A stretch of DNA of 55,434 nt from JACQXM01 sp964569425 (GCA_964569425.1 CAZMVD010000014.1:1-55434); one strand, 5' to 3'; positions 8,765-18,495 are shown, counted from the stretch's first letter. The notes: generated by a model from the letters alone, not told the origin. Translations and numbers: made by a program.

Positions 8765-9190
8765 CTACACAAGACGGGATGGGCCGCGCGGCCGCTGGGA
8801 AAGAGTCCAAGTGACGGCGCTTCGCAGCGTGGCGGCGTCCAACGGCTTCTCTACGAACATGTCGGCATCCAGCGCAATGGGACAAACCTCACGCGCGTAT
8901 TCGCGCTCAAGAGATTCGTCGATGGACGAAACGAAAATGATCGGAATGTCTCGCAGGTTCGGGTCCTGACGCATCTGGCAGGCCACCTGCAGTCCTTCGG
9001 TGGGCTGACCGAGCATAATGTCTAGAAGTACCAAAAGGGGACGCTCGCGACGCATCTGCTCAAGACCCGCGGCGCCGGTCGCACAATGCCGCACTTCGAA
9101 TTCCGGCGGTGCGAGGATCAACTGAACGGCAAAGCGCATGTCCGGATCGTCGTCGATGAGCAGGATGCGAGATGGCCTGTGTTCGTCCAT
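8765..9190 (-). CDS. Single-domain response regulator (receiver only)
   Basis: 141 aa, essentially one receiver: ILLIDDDPDMRF acidic pair, phospho-acceptor Asp in VLLDIMLG, Ser in FVSSID and Lys in VEKPLD. There is no output domain. It follows the cyclic-nucleotide-binding gene on the same strand (64-nt gap), at the 3' end of the hydrogenase cluster. GAGGAA precedes the ATG closely. It could act as a diffusible phosphate relay or interact with a kinase encoded elsewhere. A link to hydrogenase control is inferred from position only. Confidence 0.88.
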   Translation of the reverse strand: MDEHRPSRILLIDDDPDMRFAVQLILAPPEFEVRHCATGAAGLEQMRRERPLLVLLDIMLGQPTEGLQVACQMRQDPNLRDIPIIFVSSIDESLEREYAREVCPIALDADMFVEKPLDAATLRSAVTWTLSQRPRGPSRLV

Positions 9191-9254
9191 GGTTCCTCAA
9201 CAGCGTGCGGCGGGTCCGGCTGATCGGCCGATCCACACCGGCGGCGTCCCGCCG

Positions 9255-9701
9255 TCAGCCACCCGCCGCCAGTTGAACGAGGGCGCCCTGCAACCGGCGG
9301 CTCAGGGTGGCCGTAAGCGCCTTGAACAGTTGGTAGCCGAGCGAGTAGTCGCGCTCGCAGAAACCGCGCAAGGCCGTGCCCTCCATGCATACGGCGCGGC
9401 CGACCGTCCGTGGCACGGCGGTCGCGGTGCACCGAAAGGGCTCCACCAACGACGACCACCCGATCAGGTCGCCCGCGACCACCGTGTCCACGACGCGACC
9501 ATCGTCCTCTTGGAGCCGATACACGATATCGATCTGCCCCTCACGGATGATGTATAAGGCACGGGCCGGATCGCCTTCATGGAACAGCGGATCACCGGGT
9601 TGAAAGAGGCGTTCCTCGGCTGCTGCGGCCACCACCCTCAAACTCTCGCCGCCCACCCCTGCGAAGTAAGGCAGGGCGCGCAGCACTTCGACAGAAACCA
9701 T
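9255..9701 (-). CDS. Stand-alone cyclic-nucleotide-binding domain protein
   Basis: 148 aa forming one Crp-type effector domain: LRALPYFAGVGGESL, RLFQPGDPLFHEGDPA, LYIIREGQIDIVY and GDLIGWSSLVEP, ending with the long helix. No helix-turn-helix follows, so it is not a complete Crp/Fnr regulator. The ATG at 9701 was chosen because GGAGGT lies 8 nt upstream. The longer open frame upstream overlaps the maturation protease and has no homology. It sits 5 nt after the protease stop and probably belongs to the same transcript. Ligand unknown. Confidence 0.88.
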   Translation of the reverse strand: MVSVEVLRALPYFAGVGGESLRVVAAAAEERLFQPGDPLFHEGDPARALYIIREGQIDIVYRLQEDDGRVVDTVVAGDLIGWSSLVEPFRCTATAVPRTVGRAVCMEGTALRGFCERDYSLGYQLFKALTATLSRRLQGALVQLAAGG

Positions 9702-9706
9702 GACGC

Positions 9707-10237
9707 TTACCTCCAGCTTCTCAGCAGTTCGAGAACCGTTTCGACAGCGCGAGAAACGCCGGCCGCAACCGCAGGCGTGCACGACTCGCAGAAAGTCTGC
9801 ACATCGGCCGCCTCGACCGTGACGATACGCATGTTCCCGGCCTCGGGCAGCGCCGCGCCGCTGCACCGGCCCAGTTCCAGCGCCGTCGGCAGGTCCAGGT
9901 CGTGGGGGCAACTGTCGTGCCGCGTGGCCGTGCCGGCTGAAAACACCCTTACCGTTCCCGGCGGAGCTCCAGTCCGCGCCGCATCGACAATCACGGCGCG
10001 CTGATACCCGATGAGCCGTTCCATCAAGCGCAGGCCGCCGCAGCAATCCTCGAGCACATCAATGTCGGCAGAGTTTTCCAGTACTTTGCGCAGTCGCGCG
10101 GCCACGTGCATTCCGACGGCGTCGTCGCAACGCAGCGGGTTACCCAATCCGATGACCAGCGTTCGCGCTGCGCGTTCCGGGACGGCTCGGGTGGCGTGGT
10201 GTCGGTGGCAAGGAGGACACGGTGTGGCGGCGGCCAT
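9707..10237 (-). CDS. [NiFe]-hydrogenase maturation protease (M52, HycI/HyaD type)
   Basis: 176 aa. The family start LVIGLGNPLRCDDAVG (usually GNPLRGDDGVG; the acidic DD nickel ligand is kept) is followed by an internal Asp region (AVIVDAARTGAPPGTV) and a His-containing loop (SCPHDLDLP). The enzyme clips the C-terminal tail of the large subunit after nickel insertion. The immediate upstream gene, 16 nt away, encodes MvhA, which has a 32-residue tail after its final metal-ligand motif, a fitting substrate. The N-terminal 24 residues (CPPCHRHH) are unusual, and a later start is possible. Confidence 0.9.
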   Translation of the reverse strand: MAAATPCPPCHRHHATRAVPERAARTLVIGLGNPLRCDDAVGMHVAARLRKVLENSADIDVLEDCCGGLRLMERLIGYQRAVIVDAARTGAPPGTVRVFSAGTATRHDSCPHDLDLPTALELGRCSGAALPEAGNMRIVTVEAADVQTFCESCTPAVAAGVSRAVETVLELLRSWR

Positions 10238-10253
10238 AGCTGATCGACCTCGG

Positions 10254-11741
10254 TTAAGGGGCCGGTGTCGGCGCGGTGCGCGATACCGTGCGCAGAATTT
10301 CCCCGTCAGGCCCGCGCAGCAGCACGGTCAGCGGCATCTTTCCGGGTAAGTAGTGCGTGGCACAGCCCAGGCACGGATCGTACGCACGGAACGCCATCTC
10401 AATCCGGTTGAGCAGGCCGTCGGTGACCGTGATGCCCCGGTGTATAAGAGATCGCGCAGCCTCTTTGATGGACAGGTTGATTGGCGCGTAGTTATTGGTG
10501 GTGCCGACAATGAGGTTTACGCGGGTGAGCACGCCGCGTTCGTCGCTCCAGTAGTGGTGGGTGAGCGTGCCGCGCGGCGCCTCGACGCACCCCACGCCCT
10601 CATCGGGCGTGGCCGTCGGAAGCACGCGATACTCGCTGCCGGTGATTTCGGGGTCCCGGGCAAGTTCCAACCACCGCTCGGTTGCGTAAAGCAGCTCGAT
10701 CAGCCGCGCCCAGTGCGTTGCGAGCGTGTGGTGGACCGGCGGGCCGCCGAGCACGTCGTACATGCGGATGAATTCCCGCTGCGCCAGGGGCGTGGCCATA
10801 CCGTCCGACGCGTTCAGCCGGGACAACGGCGTCGCCTTGTAAAGACCCGATTCGCAGCCGTCGACAAAGCCCTTCCAGCCCACCTTTTTCAGGTAAGGGA
10901 ACTTGAGAAACGTCCAAGGCTCCACGTGTTCGGCCACGTAGTTGCGGTAGTCCCTGGGCGGATACTTGGCATGTTCGTGCCCGTCGGGCCCGACGATCCG
11001 GATCATGCCGTCGAAGAAGTTCACCCGGTTGTCCGCGTCCACCGTGCCCATGTTGTACGTGCGATGGGTGAAGGCTTCGCTGGTGATGAGGCGGACGTAT
11101 TCGGGCTCCTTCAGCACGATGTCGTTGAAGAGTTGCAGGGAGAACTGCGCGAACGCCAGCGCGTCGATTCCCAGCCGTTCGATTTCCTGCCGCTGCTCCT
11201 CGTTGATGCCGCGGCTGACGCCGCCCGGCAGTCCCCAGTTGGGGTGCACTTTCCGCCCGCCGATCATCTCGATGAGGTGGTGCCCGTCGCGGCGCATCTT
11301 GAGCACCTGGCCGGCAATCTCCATCCCGACCTTCTTGATGACGCCGAGGATGTTTCGTTCCTCGCGGGGGGCGTCGGGCCCCATGACAAAGTCCGGGCCG
11401 CCCAGGGCATAAAAGTGCGTGGTGTGGTCGGTGGCGAAGAAGATGCAATAGAACATCTCGCGAAGCTTTTTTGCCGTCGGTGGCGGATCCACGTGGAACA
11501 GTGCGTCCAGCGCCTTGGTGGCAGCAAGATGGTGCGCTTCGGGGCACACGCCGCAGATGCGCGAGGTGAGGTTGGGCATGTCCTCGGCCAGACGACCCAC
11601 GCAGAACCGCTCGAAGCCGCGCAGCTCCGGAACCTGAAGATATGCTTCGGCCACGTCCCCTTCCGGGGTCAGGAAGATGTCGATCTTGCCGTGCCCTTCG
11701 AGGCGCGTAATCGGATCGATGGTGATGCATCGCGTTGCCAT
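10254..11741 (-). CDS. mvhA: F420-non-reducing [NiFe] hydrogenase large subunit (MvhA, group 3c type)
   Basis: 495 aa. It carries both nickel-binding CxxC pairs: RICGVC (C63, C66), followed by PEAHH, and DPCLGCATH (C457, C460, H463) near the C-terminus, plus the group-3 stretch FYALGGPDFVMGPDAP. The 32 residues after H463 are the expected maturation tail. It oxidises or evolves H2 in the cytoplasm. AAGGAG precedes the ATG. It is followed by its protease gene and preceded by mvhG and mvhD. Assignment to group 3c rests on motif style plus the adjacent MvhD and HdrA, not on a computed tree. Confidence 0.95.
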   Translation of the reverse strand: MATRCITIDPITRLEGHGKIDIFLTPEGDVAEAYLQVPELRGFERFCVGRLAEDMPNLTSRICGVCPEAHHLAATKALDALFHVDPPPTAKKLREMFYCIFFATDHTTHFYALGGPDFVMGPDAPREERNILGVIKKVGMEIAGQVLKMRRDGHHLIEMIGGRKVHPNWGLPGGVSRGINEEQRQEIERLGIDALAFAQFSLQLFNDIVLKEPEYVRLITSEAFTHRTYNMGTVDADNRVNFFDGMIRIVGPDGHEHAKYPPRDYRNYVAEHVEPWTFLKFPYLKKVGWKGFVDGCESGLYKATPLSRLNASDGMATPLAQREFIRMYDVLGGPPVHHTLATHWARLIELLYATERWLELARDPEITGSEYRVLPTATPDEGVGCVEAPRGTLTHHYWSDERGVLTRVNLIVGTTNNYAPINLSIKEAARSLIHRGITVTDGLLNRIEMAFRAYDPCLGCATHYLPGKMPLTVLLRGPDGEILRTVSRTAPTPAP

Positions 11742-11771
11742 GTCGGGCTTCTCCTTCGCGCGGTCGTCGAC

Positions 11772-12785
11772 CTAGGCCTGAACGGCCGTCTTGGGGCGCG
11801 GCAGCTCCACCCGTTCCGCGTCGGGAACCAGGGCGCGCCGGCGCAACCAACTGTGCGGCAAACTGAAACGGTAGAACGTGCCGATCGGATCGGGAATGCC
11901 CTCGCGGATGATCTGCTCAATCTGCTCGGGAGACTGCGCATCGATGACCGATGCCATGGCGGCGATCAGGCGCGCGCCGAAATCCTCCGCCCCGGCATTG
12001 GGCCCGTAGCACCCGATGCACGGCGAATTCACCTGCGGGCAGCGCGCACCGCACCCGGCGCGGGTCGCGGGCCCACAACAAAGCAGACCCTGCTCCAGCA
12101 AACAGGTTTCCGCGTCTGGCATCACCTGCCAGGTGCGCCGGAAAGCCGATATCTTCTTTTCGTTTCGCTTGCGGAGACATTCATCGCAACAGGTGGATTG
12201 GGCGCCAATTACCGAACCCACGGGCGGCAGCGTCCCTTCCAGTATGGCGGCCACTGCATCCCAGATCCGCGGGGCTTCCGGCGGACATCCCGGAAGCGAG
12301 TAATCGACGGGCACGGTCTGTCCCAGCGTGCGGACGGTATCATAAAACGAGGGCAAAGTCAGTTGATAACCGTTCACCCTGGTCTCGGTCTGGGGAAAGG
12401 CCCGCCTGGGGTTGTCGGTCGAGGCGGTTTCTGCATACACCGTTTCAAAGATGTCCTGGCGCCGGTGTAGATTGGCCAGGCCCGGGATGCACCCCTCCGA
12501 CGCGCAGGAGCCGAACGCCACCAGCACCTGCGACTTCTGCCGGAGCAGCCGGGCCATGTACTCCTGCTCGCTGGTGCGAATACCGCCGTTGAACAGGCAC
12601 ACGTCGATCGTTCGGTCAGGCCAGTTTTCGACGTCGCGGACCTTGGTGTCCATGATGCACGGGCAGAAGACGATGTCGAACGCTTCGCACACGTCGAGGA
12701 TCTTCTCATTCAGCGCCAGGATGGAAATCTCGCATCCACCGCACGACGCGGCCCAGTAGATGGCCAGTTTTTTCTTTTCGTTCAT
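11772..12785 (-). CDS. mvhG: F420-non-reducing hydrogenase small subunit (MvhG)
   Basis: 337 aa beginning MNEKKKLAIYWAASCGGCE. The CGGCE motif and later cysteines (FGSCASEGC, PGCPP, QSTCCDEC and the run CCGPATRAGCGARCPQ to SPCIGCYGP) bind the iron-sulfur relay from the Ni-Fe site. There is no Tat signal, so it is cytoplasmic. The ATG at 12785 overlaps the mvhD stop (ATGA), fixing the start against a longer open frame. Partner of MvhA downstream (30-nt gap). Confidence 0.95.
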   Translation of the reverse strand: MNEKKKLAIYWAASCGGCEISILALNEKILDVCEAFDIVFCPCIMDTKVRDVENWPDRTIDVCLFNGGIRTSEQEYMARLLRQKSQVLVAFGSCASEGCIPGLANLHRRQDIFETVYAETASTDNPRRAFPQTETRVNGYQLTLPSFYDTVRTLGQTVPVDYSLPGCPPEAPRIWDAVAAILEGTLPPVGSVIGAQSTCCDECLRKRNEKKISAFRRTWQVMPDAETCLLEQGLLCCGPATRAGCGARCPQVNSPCIGCYGPNAGAEDFGARLIAAMASVIDAQSPEQIEQIIREGIPDPIGTFYRFSLPHSWLRRRALVPDAERVELPRPKTAVQA

Positions 12786-13279
12786 CGCGCGAACTCCATC
12801 GCCTCGCGGTGCTCGTTGGCGATGCGTTCCATGGCGTCGGGACGGACACCCCCATCCACCCAGTTCGCGGGCCAGCGCAGCGGGCCCAGGGTCCGGATGT
12901 CCTCCACCATGTCGTTGATCGCCTCGGCCAGTTGAGGCGCTTCCGCCGCCGAAGCCCACACCAGCCGAACGCGTCGCGCGCTGATGCCCAGGGCCTCCAG
13001 GACGTGGCGCAGCACCGCGAAGCGGCGCATGGTCTTGTAGTTCTGTTCAATGTAATGACACTCACCCGGGTGACAGCCGGCGATAAGCACCCCGTCGGCC
13101 CCCAGGGACAAAGCGCGCAGCACAAAGTCCGGATCCACGCGACCGCTGCACATCAGTCGGATCACGCGGATGTTCGGCGCGTACTTGAGGCGCGCCGTGC
13201 CGGCGCCGTCCGCCGCGCGATAGGAGCACCAGTTGCAGAAAAACCCGATGATCTTCGGTTCAAAGTTCCCGCTTGACAT
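12782..13279 (-). CDS. mvhD: MvhD-type iron-sulfur protein linking hydrogenase to HdrA
   Basis: 165 aa starting MSSGNFEPKIIGFFCNWC. Conserved cysteines lie in CNWCSY, LMCSGRVDP and GCHPGECHY, a [2Fe-2S]-type pattern of the MvhD/FrhD-like family. In methanogens MvhD passes electrons between the hydrogenase small subunit and HdrA. Gene order HdrA-MvhD-MvhG-MvhA with 4-nt overlap to mvhG supports the same role. The longer upstream frame has no homology and would run into hdrA. Confidence 0.93.
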   Translation of the reverse strand: MSSGNFEPKIIGFFCNWCSYRAADGAGTARLKYAPNIRVIRLMCSGRVDPDFVLRALSLGADGVLIAGCHPGECHYIEQNYKTMRRFAVLRHVLEALGISARRVRLVWASAAEAPQLAEAINDMVEDIRTLGPLRWPANWVDGGVRPDAMERIANEHREAMEFAR

Positions 13280-13289
13280 CGTCACGATC

Positions 13290-15319
13290 CTAAGTGCACG
13301 TCGGTTCCAGAGTCGGCGATTCGTCCGGGACCGTCCCGTGGTCCCTGTCACGGACGTCCCACAACAATCCCTCAATCTCGCTGTCGATCTGCTCGTTGGT
13401 GAAGTGGGCCCCGCTGATGGCCCCCGCGGGACACGCCGCCACACAGGTGCCACAGCCCTTGCACAGCGCGGGGTTTACCTCGCTGACCCCCTCCTCATCC
13501 AGAAAGTCGATGGCATTAAACGGACACAAACTGTTACAGATGCGGCAGCCGGAACAGGTCGCCGCTTGGATCGAGGCGACCACCGGTTCAATCATCACCG
13601 TGCCCTTGCTGATTAGTCCCTGGACGCGCGCTGCGGCCGCCGCCCCCTGCGCCACCGAGTCGGGGATGTCTTTGGGCCCGTGGCAGGCGCCGGCGATATA
13701 CACGCCTTCGGTCATGGTGGCGACCGGGTCGAGTTTGGCGTGCCGCTCGATGTACCACCCAGCCATGCTGCACGAAATGCCTACTTTCAGCCCGGTTTCG
13801 CGCGCATCGCGCCGCGGTTCGATGGCCCCCATGAGCACGACCATGTCCACCGGAATGCGCCGCTGCTTTCCGAGCAGCGTGTCCTCCACCTGCACGATGA
13901 GCTTGCCCTCCTCGTGCGGATGCCGCGGCATGTCGGTGACGTCGGCCACTTTGCCGCGGACGAACAACATGCCTTCGTCGAGCAGCCGCTGGTAGAATTC
14001 CTCGTAGTCCTTCTTGTTCGGCCGCATGTCGATGTAGCACGCGTACACCTTTGCGCCGGTCTTCTCCATCACCAGATGACCGAGCTTGAGCGACAGCATA
14101 CAGCAGATGCCCGAGCAATAGGGGTTGTAATGCGCGTCGCGGCTGCCCACGCAATGCACGATGCACACCGACTTTGGCTCTGTCACTCCGTCGCGCAGCA
14201 CGATCCGCCCCCCCGTCGGGCCGGAAGCGTTGCACATCCGCTCGAACTCCAGGCTGGTGAACACGTTGGCCAGCCGGCCGTACCCGTACTGCGGAATGCG
14301 CCGGCAGTCGAACAGCTCCCATCCCGTGGCCAGAATGATATTGCCCACGTCGACCACCAGGATCTCGTCCTCTTGGTTGAAGTCCACGGCCCCTGTCGGA
14401 CAGAGTTTCTCGCAGGCCCGACACTTGCCCCGCTCGAACCAGATGCACGACGCGCGGTCGATGACCGGAATCTTGGGCACCGCCTGCGGGAAGGGCGTAT
14501 AATCGACTTGCGGTAGCCCATGCCGGCTTCAAAAACGTCGTCCACTACCTTCCGCGGACACTTCTCGATGCACAGCCCGCAGCCGGTGCACTTGTCTTCC
14601 ACCACGTAGCGCGCCTTACGCCGAATCCGCACGTGGAAGTTCCCGACCGATCCAGTCACTTCTTCCAGTTCGGAATAGGTAAGCAGCTTGATGTTCTCGT
14701 GCTGGCCCACCTCGGACATTCGGGGCGTGAGAATGCACGCGGCACAGTCCAGCGTCGGAAAAGTCTTGTCGTACTGCGCCATGTGCCCGCCGATGCTCGG
14801 TTCCCGCTCCACCAGGTAGACCGGGTACCCCGCATCGGCCAGTTCCAACGCCGCCTGGATCCCTGCGATCCCGCCGCCCAGCACCAGCGTGTGCGCGTCT
14901 ACGTGCACGGGCATCGGTTCCAGCGCCCGGTGATGCTTCACGCGCGCCACCGCGCCGGCGATCAGCGCTTTCACCTTCTCCGTGGCAAACTGCTTGTCCC
15001 GCGTGACCCAGGAAACGTACTCTCGAATGTTGGCCATCTGAAGCAGAAACGGGTTCAGCCCCGCATTGGCACACGCGCGCCGGAAGGTTCGCTCGTGCAG
15101 ATGCGGAGAGCACGCCGCCACTACGATGCGGTCAAGCCCCAGCTTACTGATGTCGTCCTCCACCATGGCCTGCCCCAGGGAGGAGCACATGAATTTGTAA
15201 TCGCGCGCCACTGCTATACCGCCGAGCGTGCCCGCCCAGCGGGTCACCTCTTCCACGTCGACGGTGGCGGCAATGTTGCTGCCGCAGTGGCACACGTATA
15301 CGCCAATTCTCTCGGCCAT
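13290..15319 (-). CDS. hdrA: HdrA-like flavin/iron-sulfur subunit, split by a one-base frameshift
   Basis: FAD- and [4Fe-4S]-carrying core of heterodisulfide-reductase-type bifurcating complexes. Frame 1 (15319 to about 14500): VYVCHCGSNIA, dinucleotide motif VLGGGIAGIQAALE, then LDCAACILTPRM and a ferredoxin motif CTGCGLCIEKCP. Frame 2 (about 14500 to 13290): CIWFERGKCRACEKLCP, NIILATGW, PYCSGICC, GVYIAGACHGPKDI, then CSGCRICNSLCP and CKGCGTCVAACP. The frames join at GYRKSI/YTPFPQAVPKIP. Adding one T to ATTATACG restores a 676-aa protein, a normal HdrA size. The cause may be a sequencing or assembly error or a recent mutation; neighbours are intact. AGGAG lies 8 nt before ATG 15319. A GTG immediately upstream (15322) is possible. 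Confidence 0.88.
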
Positions 15320-15343
15320 CACTTCATCTCCTGGAGCCGCCGC

Positions 15344-17431
15344 TCAGCCGGCGCCGAAACCGGACGTCACCGTTTTGACGGTGTGCGTCGGAACCGGTTG
15401 CGGGCACTGCGGCCGCGTCGCTTCGTCCACCAGCTCGATGAGTTCGCGTACGCCCAGTCGTCCCTCCAACCCAGCCGTCTTCACCGCATCGCGGTACATG
15501 GTCAGGTCCTTGGGGCACGCCACCACCAGGCACTGTACGCCCTCCAGCGCGGCGGCCTCGCGGACGCGGCTTTCGCTGGGGCGCTCCATGACTTTGCCTT
15601 CATCCATCCAGATGCGCCCGCCGCCGGCGCCGCAGCACAACGCGCGATCGCGGTTTCGCGGCATTTCGACCAGGCGGCAGCCGATCGCTTTCAGCACGCG
15701 GCGCGGCGCCTCGTACACGTCGTTGTAACGGCCCAGGTAACAGGGATCGTGGTACGTCACCACCGTATCCAGCTTGCGCAGGATCGGGAGCCGCCCACCG
15801 GCGATCAGCTCGGCCAGAATCTCGGCATGGTGCAATATGGGCACGATATCGCTCAGCGGTTTGGAGGCTCCGTTGGCGACCGTGTATTCGTTTTTCAGCG
15901 TATTGTACGTGTGCGGATCCGTGGTCACGATGCGCTGGAACTCGCTCTTCCCGAGCGCAGCGCCGTTTTTCTGCGCCAGCAACGCGAAAAGACCCTCTTC
16001 CCCACAGCGCCGCACGTCGTTGCCCGCGTTGCGCTCTCCGTCATACAGCACACCGAAATCCAGCCCCGCGGTCCGGAACACGCGCGCCGTCGCCTGCGTC
16101 ACCGGAGTCAGCGTCGGACTATACGAAGCGTAATCGCCGACGAACCACAGCGTTTCTGCCGGCTGCCTGCGAATGTCCTTGATCTTGAAATCCAGCCCCG
16201 CGGACCACTTGGCCCGCTGCTTGTCCGACTTGCCGAACGAGTTGCCGTATCGCCGGAGGCTTTCGAGCGCGCCGGCCAGGGACTTATCGCACCGCTGCTC
16301 CGCAAGTAGCCCGCGGCGCATTTCGACCAGGGGTTGTATATGCTCCACGAACAACGGGCATTCGGTGTCACAGGCGTGGCAGGTCGTGCACGCCCACACC
16401 GATTCTTCCGTGAGCACGTCGCCGACAAGCCGCGGAGCCGCAGCACCGTCCTCCGCCTCCGAACCGCCTGTTCGCTTCGCGCGGAGTGCCTCCCCCCGCT
16501 CGAACAGGTGCGAACGCAAAGCCATGATCAGCCGCTTGGGAGACAGCGGCGCGCCACCACCGTACGCCGGACACACCTCCTGGCAACGCCCGCACTCGCT
16601 GCAAGAGTACCAGTCGAGCATCTGCCGCCAGGTGAACTGTTCAATCCGTTGAGCGCCCTCCGTCCCTGCCTCACCCGGTTGCACCACCAGACGCCCCCGT
16701 GGCGCCAGGTTCCGCAGGTATACGCCGATGATCGAAGTGACCACGTGGAAATGCTTGCCGAGGGGCAACAACGTCAGGAAGACCAGTACCACGCCCAGGT
16801 GGATCCACCAGCAGGCGTGCGCTACCGATTCCTGGGCCCCAAGAGCCAGTCCACGAAACGGAACCCCCACGGCCGCCGCGATGGGCTGCCAACGGGGACC
16901 GACCCCCGTCTGCTCCAGGTTCTGTTGGATCCCGTGGTGAACGAGCAGCGTGACCATGATCGTGAGAATCAAACACAGAACCAGGTTGCCCTCGAACTGG
17001 TGGCTGCCCTCATACCGCCGGGGGCGCAGGACTTCGCGGACGTAAAGACCATACAGGACCGCAATCGAGACGGCCGCCGCCATCAAGTCCTGAACGAGAA
17101 GCCACGGAGCGAAGGTGCCGAAAAACGGCAACGTGAATCCTGAGAACAGCCCCTCTCCGATCGCCTGAAGAATGGTGGGCAGGAGGAGAACGAATCCCCA
17201 GAAAATAAAGAAATGGGCCGTGCCGGTGTTCCGGAATCGAAAGACGCGCTGTTGACCCCCGACATGAACCACGACGCCCCAAAGGCGCTTCCACCAGTTC
17301 CCGAACGGCGCGGTCGAACGTCCCAGACGCAGGTGCTGAATCCTCACGTAACAGCGATACCCAAATACGCCCACCGAGGCGATCAGGCCGAACATCACGA
17401 TGGCAGCGGAAAGCGACACGCGCCACGACAC
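15344..17431 (-). CDS. Membrane cytochrome b/iron-sulfur oxidoreductase (EMO/DUF224 type, EtfAB:quinone oxidoreductase)
   Basis: 695 aa. The N-terminal about 250 residues form a NarI-like membrane domain with several helices (IVMFGLIASVGVFGY; AHFFIFWGFVLLLP; LVLCLILTIMVTLLVHH; WWIHLGVVLVFLTLLP) and histidines suited to heme b. Then come two ferredoxin motifs (CSECGRCQEVCP and CTTCHACDTECP) and a cysteine-rich HdrB/D-like part ending HDPCYLGRY, ALCCGAGGG and VACP. The first CCG half is degenerate (WFVGDYASY). This is the layout of EMO proteins, which move electrons from reduced EtfAB to menaquinone. Placement immediately downstream of etfB-etfA supports it. The start is GTG with GGAG too close, so a start a few codons later is possible. 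Confidence 0.88.
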   Translation of the reverse strand: MSWRVSLSAAIVMFGLIASVGVFGYRCYVRIQHLRLGRSTAPFGNWWKRLWGVVVHVGGQQRVFRFRNTGTAHFFIFWGFVLLLPTILQAIGEGLFSGFTLPFFGTFAPWLLVQDLMAAAVSIAVLYGLYVREVLRPRRYEGSHQFEGNLVLCLILTIMVTLLVHHGIQQNLEQTGVGPRWQPIAAAVGVPFRGLALGAQESVAHACWWIHLGVVLVFLTLLPLGKHFHVVTSIIGVYLRNLAPRGRLVVQPGEAGTEGAQRIEQFTWRQMLDWYSCSECGRCQEVCPAYGGGAPLSPKRLIMALRSHLFERGEALRAKRTGGSEAEDGAAAPRLVGDVLTEESVWACTTCHACDTECPLFVEHIQPLVEMRRGLLAEQRCDKSLAGALESLRRYGNSFGKSDKQRAKWSAGLDFKIKDIRRQPAETLWFVGDYASYSPTLTPVTQATARVFRTAGLDFGVLYDGERNAGNDVRRCGEEGLFALLAQKNGAALGKSEFQRIVTTDPHTYNTLKNEYTVANGASKPLSDIVPILHHAEILAELIAGGRLPILRKLDTVVTYHDPCYLGRYNDVYEAPRRVLKAIGCRLVEMPRNRDRALCCGAGGGRIWMDEGKVMERPSESRVREAAALEGVQCLVVACPKDLTMYRDAVKTAGLEGRLGVRELIELVDEATRPQCPQPVPTHTVKTVTSGFGAG

Positions 17432-17485
17432 TCCAAGACCAAAGGTTCCGTCCAGCTACATCGCCGCCATACCGAGCCTGCCCAC

Positions 17486-18451
17486 TTACTTGGCCAATCG
17501 ATCCGCTAGCACCGGCATAAGTCCCATGGCGCTGCAGGTCGCGCCGTAGTGCGCGACGTCAAAAATTGGTGCTTTGGGATCCGTGTTGATCGCCAACATC
17601 ATTCCCGACTCGGGGACGCCCTCCAAATGTTCCGGGGCCCCGCTGATTCCGATGGCCACATACAGCTTCGGCTTGACCTGCTTCCCCGATTTGCCCACCA
17701 GTCGGGTCGCCGGCAGCCAACCCTGGTCCACCACCGGCCGCGACCCGGCCACGACGCCACCGAGCGCCCGGGCCAGCGCTTCGGCCAAGCCCAGGTTGTC
17801 CTTATTCTGGATTCCCCGCCCCACGGCCACTATCACCGCCTCGCGCGCGATATCCACGTCCGTGGTGGGCGGTTCGATGAAGCGTCCAAACCTGGTACGG
17901 AGAGGGTCCCACTTCGGCGCCGCGATCATCTCCGCGGCAGCTTCCGTGTGCTTGCGGCCGTCGTCCGCTCGGCAGCCGCCGGGCATCATCGTGACAATAC
18001 AGGTCGGTTCTGGGAGCGATCCGTTGGCGAGTAATTTTCCCCCGCAAGTCGGTGACGAAAACGTCACCTCGCCGTCCTTTGCCGAAAGCCACCGACACCC
18101 GGCCGCCATCGGCCATCGATAGCGGTGCGCCAAACCGCACGCCACATCGGTCCCCGTGGCCGTGTGACCACAAACAACCAGGCGCGGCGCGCTTGTCGCA
18201 AACACCGCCCCCAATGCCTGCAAATGCGCCTCTGGGTTGAAGTCGGCGAGATCAGGGTGTTCCACGCAGACCACCCGATCTGCGGCTCCCAGTTGCGACG
18301 ACAACCTTCCCACGTCCTGCCCGAGGAGCAGTGCCGTCAACTTCGTTCGCAACGCATCGGCAACCGCTCTTCCAGCGGCCAGCATCGTGAAGGTAATTTC
18401 CTTCAATTCACCGCATAGCATTTCGACCACGACGCAAACTTCACCGCTCAT
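17486..18451 (-). CDS. etfA: Electron transfer flavoprotein alpha subunit
   Basis: 321 aa. The C-terminal FAD domain is clear: VGRGIQNKDNLGLAEALA, AGSRPVVDQGWLP, VGKSGKQVKPKLYVAIGIS and INTDPKAPIFDVAHYG. The N-terminal alpha/beta half is present, with no extra ferredoxin domain. ATG 18451 (MSGEVCVVVE) was chosen over 18499 because homology begins there and GGGTGG precedes it. It pairs with EtfB upstream (44-nt gap). Its electrons probably go to the EMO-like protein encoded next. The C-terminal ATCSAMGLMP replaces the usual GIVGDLFEVVP-like end. Confidence 0.93.
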   Translation of the reverse strand: MSGEVCVVVEMLCGELKEITFTMLAAGRAVADALRTKLTALLLGQDVGRLSSQLGAADRVVCVEHPDLADFNPEAHLQALGAVFATSAPRLVVCGHTATGTDVACGLAHRYRWPMAAGCRWLSAKDGEVTFSSPTCGGKLLANGSLPEPTCIVTMMPGGCRADDGRKHTEAAAEMIAAPKWDPLRTRFGRFIEPPTTDVDIAREAVIVAVGRGIQNKDNLGLAEALARALGGVVAGSRPVVDQGWLPATRLVGKSGKQVKPKLYVAIGISGAPEHLEGVPESGMMLAINTDPKAPIFDVAHYGATCSAMGLMPVLADRLAK

Positions 18452-18495
18452 TATCCACCCTCGGGCGGAACCACCGCCTTTACGGACTGAACAAA

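Noticed and set aside
10353..12470. 705-aa plus-strand open frame
   Set aside because: Exactly antisense to mvhA and part of mvhG; Arg/His/Val-rich shadow of GC-rich coding DNA with no domain.
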